Below the pieces are notes generated by a model. That model saw only the letters and a list, made by a program, of their open reading frames with translations, had not been told where the DNA came from and did not search any database. The translations under genes and the position numbers were made by a program. From Zeus faber (Eukaryota; Chordata; Actinopteri; Zeiformes; Zeidae), in NCBI GenBank assembly GCA_960531495.1, contig OY482846.1:40955104-41019103 (forward strand): 64,000 bases of DNA, in the 5' to 3' direction. This document shows positions 59,331-64,000 of this stretch, piece by piece; position 1 is the stretch's first letter; each line of letters starts with the position of its first letter.

Positions 59331-60530
59331 TCCTCAAGAGCAGGGTTATGGCAGATTGAGCGGTCATTTTTGAACAAATAAATAAATTTTAAAAAACTAC
59401 ATACTATACAGTATTTAGCAGCAGGCTTCTAACAAGGTTGTTTTGACAAAAAAGCATGGTAGACTTTCTAGATTTAGTCACTGAAATTTATTAAAAAAAA
59501 TCGGAATCTTCTACAGTCCATTACTTTATCCCGGGAAGACAGAGAATATTTAACAGCTCTATTTTAAAATGGATTTCCCCAGAGACCCCGAATATGTGCG
59601 CACGTGACGCTAAGACAGCGCGACAATGCCACCCAAAGCGAGAATAACTTACCTTCTGTCTTCAGGCCAAAATATATTTATTGGCCTTAACAGATACAGG
59701 GGTGTTCTGAAGGAACAGGAACAGGAGGAAATTCAAACCCAGAGGCCAAGAGACGGAAGCATAAATAACAATTTCAAAACAGGCCAGGGGCGTTCTGCAC
59801 GCGGCGGTCAAGACCCTGAGGTTAATCATCCACAACAGTCATCACATAAATACACAGTTAATGCATCACAGAAAAAAAAAAAAAAAGTGAAATATTAAAG
59901 ACATCGGTGGCTTAACAAATTACAGTCAACGTCTTCCCCGCTGTAGGTGATGCTGTTCGTACCCATGTTCTCAGCAAGTGGAGTTCTTCACAAGCACGAA
60001 CAGAGTTGGGCCTCCGTGTCCAGTTTGCAAAATCCCCCGACTGATCCTGGGCATTTTGGGGGCAAGGTCATCGGCCTTCACGAGAGGCCCCGCCTCTGCT
60101 TTACGTCTTCCTAAGATTTGGAATTAAAGATGGCGTCAAAGAAGACTACCAAGAGGACCTCCGGACTCCGGACAAGTACAGATGCAGAGAGCCGGGAAGC
60201 CCTTTCTACGGTCCACCACGGCCTCTGACCGCGAACCCTTTAATGGTTTAATGATACAAAGAAAAACAACTCTAATGAAGTACTCTCAATCACTAGTCCA
60301 TAAAACAATATGGTTCTGGTAACAGAGAGAGGGAGACGCCTCGCAACGCAGCGACCCATCTGACACCACCGACTTCAAGCGCCGTGAACGGATTAGTGCC
60401 GGTGCAGCCAATTATCTGCACATCTGAACACGTCAGGAGTGCGTCGGCCTGGTTTAGGCGGACAGCGGCGTTCACCTAGCACCGCCCCCACCCGGGACCA
60501 CAACCGGGGCAAATAAAGCGAGGGTCTTTC
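59331..60530. other. gene-free DNA left of iqca1
   Basis: AT-rich to 59900, then mixed. Nothing recognised. Confidence 0.4.
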
Positions 60531-60539
60531 TTCACAGAT

Positions 60540-60660
60540 CATCCCGCTCGGGGGGCCTTTTCTTGGCCTTCACACCGATGAATAATTCAATTAGACGCCA
60601 TTTGAGGCTGCAAGGAGCGGCGAGGTGACCGCGTTTGTGACGCTCCCTGAGCCCACCTGA
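60540..60660. promoter_or_regulatory. candidate conserved non-coding element
   Basis: Block with gatgaataattcaattagac and gccatttgaggctgc, followed by a GA-rich stretch. Confidence 0.33.
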
Positions 60661-60984
60661 CGCGAGGCGCGAGGGGAAGGAGAGAGAGGGAGGGAGAAAT
60701 GAGGAGGACGAGGAAAGACGGGGAGCGGCGGTGGGAAAGGGACGATGGTTGGAGAGGGAGACGGGGACGGTGGATACGAGACGAGGGAAAGGGATCGGTG
60801 AGTGTGAGTGAGTGAGGGACGACTTTAGACAAGAGACGAGGGACGGGAGGATGTTAATGTGTGTGTCTTGGGGAGAGGAGGGGGGTCCTTGGGGACAACT
60901 CTCTGAAGTGGGTCAGCCGCTTGGCAGGGCAGAACGCTAACGCGCGCACACACACACGAGGACCTGGGAGAAGGTGCTGCAGCT

Positions 60985-61098
60985 ACTAAAGCCCCTCTGG
61001 CTGTAATTGGCAACAATGTAAATTACACAGGCTAATTAGCAGCTCCTTGGCCCAGAAAGCCCCGGCATGCAGCTAAGTGGCCAAGGAGGCGGGAAACC

Positions 61099-61100
<2 letters not shown>
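60985..61100. promoter_or_regulatory. candidate conserved non-coding element
   Basis: ggctgtaattggcaacaatg, aaattacacaggctaattag (TAATTA at 61033-61038) and ccccggcatgcagc make a short unique block ending at a GT tract. Confidence 0.42.

Positions 61101-61164
<64 letters not shown>
61101..61164. repeat. GT microsatellite
   Basis: About 32 GT units, uninterrupted. Confidence 0.97.
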
Positions 61165-61165
<1 letters not shown>

Positions 61166-61340
61166 AGAACGACCCATCATTGTGTTCATTTGTTGAGTTG
61201 TCTGTGTGCATTTTCCGTCCTTAATGTCCGTAATCACTTAGTGTCGTCCCGGGCCACGCACTTGTTCACGGAGGGTATGTGCTGTGTTGGTGCTGCACCG
61301 TACGGACGTGTTTACGCACAATGGAGGAATACTAAGGAGT

Positions 61341-61346
61341 TTTATT
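61341..61346 (-). terminator. iqca1: candidate polyadenylation signal of iqca1
   Basis: AATAAA on the minus strand about 435 bp after the iqca1 stop, chosen by position only. Confidence 0.3.
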
Positions 61347-61781
61347 TTATTACTACCATCATTTTCTATTCATCTGGGAAAGAACGTTGCTCCAAATCAC
61401 ACATAACGGCCACAATCCTGGCAAATCCATGGCGCCACAGTATCAAGAAACTATAATGGTGTTTTTTTTGCGGCACAATTTAACACAATGCCAGAATTGA
61501 ATTGATTAAATTAAACTGCAATATGTGAATATGGAAAGACTGGAAATGGAACGGACTCAACTCTCGTGCAGCTGTGGGGAAAACGTCGGAAAACTGTTGA
61601 GACATGACTTACAAAAATACATGTGATCTCTTTGTGACTCCGGTGGATTTGGATTATGATTAAAATGCTTTTGGAGCTGTTTGGTTCCCTCAAACACTTA
61701 AGTGGAAATCCTATTTGCCACATTTGAGCTTAGAAATACACAGAGTTCAATACCTCTCTCTCCCTTCTTCACACGCGCAAC

Positions 61782-61937
61782 TCAGTGCGGTTTCCTCTTC
61801 GTCGTGCTCTTGTCCTCTTTGCTCCTCCTCGGCCCTGCCCCCTTCTTGTCCTCCCTCTTCCCCTGATCTGCCTCTTCCTCCGCCGCCCTGGCGGCCCTCG
61901 CCCTCCTCCTGCCCAGCGGCGTCCTGCTGCACCACAT
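61782..61937 (-). CDS. iqca1: iqca1 last exon
   Basis: 51 codons plus TGA after a tcttccag acceptor. Encodes WCSRTPLGRRRARAARAAEE and a basic tail ending KRKPH. Confidence 0.82.
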   Translation of the reverse strand: MWCSRTPLGRRRARAARAAEEEADQGKREDKKGAGPRRSKEDKSTTKRKPH

Positions 61938-62896
61938 CTGGAAGATACGAGACTGGAGCTACAGCATCATCTAGTGGCCGACGGGACATAATACTGTTAA
62001 GGTGGGCAAAGCACAGCAACCCCATTGTAGGTGGTTTAAAAAAAATAGCTTAACAGAAGTAAGGAGGCACTTACTGACTTGAAAAAGTAAGTGAGCTTTA
62101 TGCCTTGAATGTAGCGTTTTCCAACTCACTATTTCACATTTCTTAAACTTTTGTCTTTCTCGTCCGTTCTTCCGCCACCAACCCAGATCCATTCCAGATT
62201 TTGCGATTCGCTTCTAAGAGCTTTCTTTTATTCCTTTATTTTTTCTCCATAACCAGTGAGTGACAATGTCTGCATCCTGTAACACCGAATATTTTTACAA
62301 GGTGGTCTAAATATGGAATTATTTTCCTTCAAAAGCTTTTTTTAAAGCAAAAACTTTAATTTTTGATGAAAAGTAGCCTGAAGTAAAAATATTGAGTTTG
62401 TAAGACCCATATCAACAAAAACAAATGTATATTTTAAAGTGGATTTCAAGTTGATAGACCGGACACTGCACTATTACTAAAATCGCTGTGGAGATTTCCG
62501 GCTTTCGGTAAAGACAGTGCTATCTGTGAGCTTGTTTTGTAATAAACACGAGTGCAGATCTCAGCGGCGCAACATTTAAAAGATCACGCGACACACAATC
62601 GACTCATATAACACCACCCACACAGTGAGCCCTGCTTTGTGGGGACGCGTGGCTGACCTTGAAGGCCTCCTCCTCCTCCTTGAACACGGGCTCCAGTCTG
62701 GCCAGCGGGGGGACAAACTCGGCGGCGGTGAGGGGGGCGGCGCGGAGGCCGGCCAGCCGCCAGCCGCTCAGCACCTGGCGCACGGCCGTGAGGATGTGAC
62801 CCTGTGTGTAGCCGTCCGTCACCTTGGCCAGGGAGCTCAGGTCCAGCCTGGGACCCGGCTCGGCCCCGCTGCGGAGCAGCAGCTCCCTCCACAGGA
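61782..62896 (-). CDS. iqca1: iqca1 (DRC11), IQ and AAA domain protein, last two coding exons
   Basis: Minus-strand exons 62896-62658 and 61937-61782, AG/GT bordered, join in phase 0. The first encodes the C-terminal lid part of an AAA+ domain: LSSLAKVTDGYTQGHILTAV, then PLTAAEFVPPL, PVFKEEEEAFK. The second opens MWCSRTPLGRRRARA and ends in a Lys/Arg/Glu-rich tail with stop at 61782-61784. The SSLAKV-DGYT-GHI block and the short W...TPLG..R end are typical of IQCA1, a subunit of the nexin-dynein regulatory complex of motile cilia. Its place beside gbx2, in the same orientation, agrees with human 2q37. The rest of the gene, including Walker motifs and IQ segments, lies beyond the right edge. 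Confidence 0.85.
62658..62896 (-). CDS. iqca1: iqca1 penultimate exon
   Basis: 239 bp after ctcctccag, ending AAG before gtcagc. Begins LWRELLLRSG in phase 1. Confidence 0.85.
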
Positions 62897-64000
62897 CTGG
62901 AGGAGACGTGACAGGGAGACACAATCAAGTACATACATACAGGTCGATTGTTCAGAATAGATACATCTTTTCTATTGAGACTGGATATAGATACAGGGTT
63001 CATGCTGCCTTTACAATATGAAACTTTAAAGGACTTTTAAGCACTTTTTTTTTACTTTCAAGGACTTCACGCCAACCAAATATTATCAATTTAATGTGAT
63101 CGTTGTTAAATTAAAATATAATATAATCTTAATCTCATTGACTTTTATTTATATTAATATACTGTATCTACATCTTATTAATCTCAATGACATCTACTAT
63201 TATAATTATCTATTTCCAATCATGCTAGATTACATTTACATTTCCGTGGCATCATCTCTGTCGTAAAAGCGATTCTGGGAATTTTTTTATTACCTTACGA
63301 TTTGAATAATAAAACCAGGCGATATATCACAGGTTTTCAATGATCGCATTATATTCAAGGTATTCCAGTACTTTTTGAGGACAAAATTCAAGCACTGCAA
63401 GGACCTGGTAATTACCCTGTATAGAGACAGAAGTATACAATAAACTTGAAAATTAACAAAGAATAAAATATCCCTGTGTTGGCTTAACATATAAGTGGAC
63501 CCTCCGTTTTAAAATGTATTGGGAGAAACTATGCTTGGGCAATCGTGCAAAATTCCAAGCACCGATTGCTGGAGGGCAGCAATTGGCACACGGGGCGCTT
63601 GGGGCGGGGGTTCGCGCGTGCATAGAACGTAATGTGGCAAATGCGGTCTCCCCGTTCCAGAAGTGCAGGATTTATTGTTTACAAGTCAAGTATTTACACA
63701 AAAACATCCAGTTTTTACTAAATGAAGTCCCATAGCAACAGAAAGCAAAGGTTCACCCCTCAGTGGTGTGCGTCTCCACTGTCTCGTAATAGATCTAAAA
63801 TAAAACGACAGGCACGGGAGCTGTTGTGCAACACTGTCTGGAGGAGAAACAAAAAAATATATTACGCTTTACATTTTTCATTTTCCACACAAGTAAGAAA
63901 CTAAAGCAATAAAACAAATCTCAATCCTTCTCTATGAGATTATATTACATATAGCTATATTATAATCACAAGATTTGCATATTGAGCGGCAAGTCGTGCG
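62897..64000. other. iqca1 intron (to window edge)
   Basis: AT-rich, no exon recognised. Most of 63000-63440 is repeat family A in reverse orientation. Confidence 0.55.
63000..63440 (-). repeat. interspersed repeat family A, copy 3
   Basis: Read on the minus strand it gives gtccttgcagtgcttgaatt, aaaaagtactgg, gcgatcattgaaaacctg and similar phrases shared with copies at 1225 and 9600. Confidence 0.5.

Overview
This window looks like nuclear DNA from a teleost fish, probably a percomorph. The genes are vertebrate genes split by GT-AG introns. Exons are small and GC-rich and lie in AT-rich DNA full of long CA/GT microsatellites and decayed transposons (Helitron, L2-type LINE, hAT, an LTR remnant and tRNA-derived SINEs). 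There is no bacterial, viral or organellar gene content.

Layout. (1) 398-3736 (+): the last six coding exons of abcb6, an ABC transporter; the gene begins before the window. (2) 9285-20187 (+): a complete cnppd1 (cyclin Pas1/PHO80-domain protein) in eight coding exons, with an 8.4-kb, repeat-packed first intron. (3) 22574-27429 (+): prkag3, the AMPK gamma-3 subunit, in twelve exons; the last ten are secure and the first two are a frame-consistent proposal. (4) 27.8-42.7 kb: gene-free, holding a microsatellite belt at 30.7-33.5 kb, an LTR remnant nested in a hAT element at 34.3-35.6 kb, and patches resembling conserved non-coding DNA. (5) 42691-44697 (-): gbx2, a two-exon homeobox gene. (6) 45-61.7 kb: gene-free, with many homeodomain-core-rich patches. 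(7) 61782-62896 (-): the last two coding exons of iqca1 (DRC11), which continues past the right edge.

The genes are not one pathway. ABCB6, CNPPD1 and PRKAG3 have human counterparts at 2q35. GBX2 and IQCA1 have counterparts at 2q37, with ASB18 between them in human. So prkag3 and gbx2 meet here at a junction that human lacks, and no asb18 was found in the gbx2-iqca1 gap. The two gene-free blocks around gbx2 are most simply read as its regulatory landscape, which is inference from position and composition.

I found no convincing new gene system. The most unusual items are a perfect 71-bp inverted repeat with a 3-nt loop at 41099-41243; two smaller perfect hairpins at 23079-23151 and 54709-54751; a CA tract facing a GT tract just upstream of the weak acceptor of cnppd1 exon 2; the nested hAT/LTR element; and a compact 330-residue prkag3 model. 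Splice sites, homologies and repeat boundaries were read by eye, without alignment or search.
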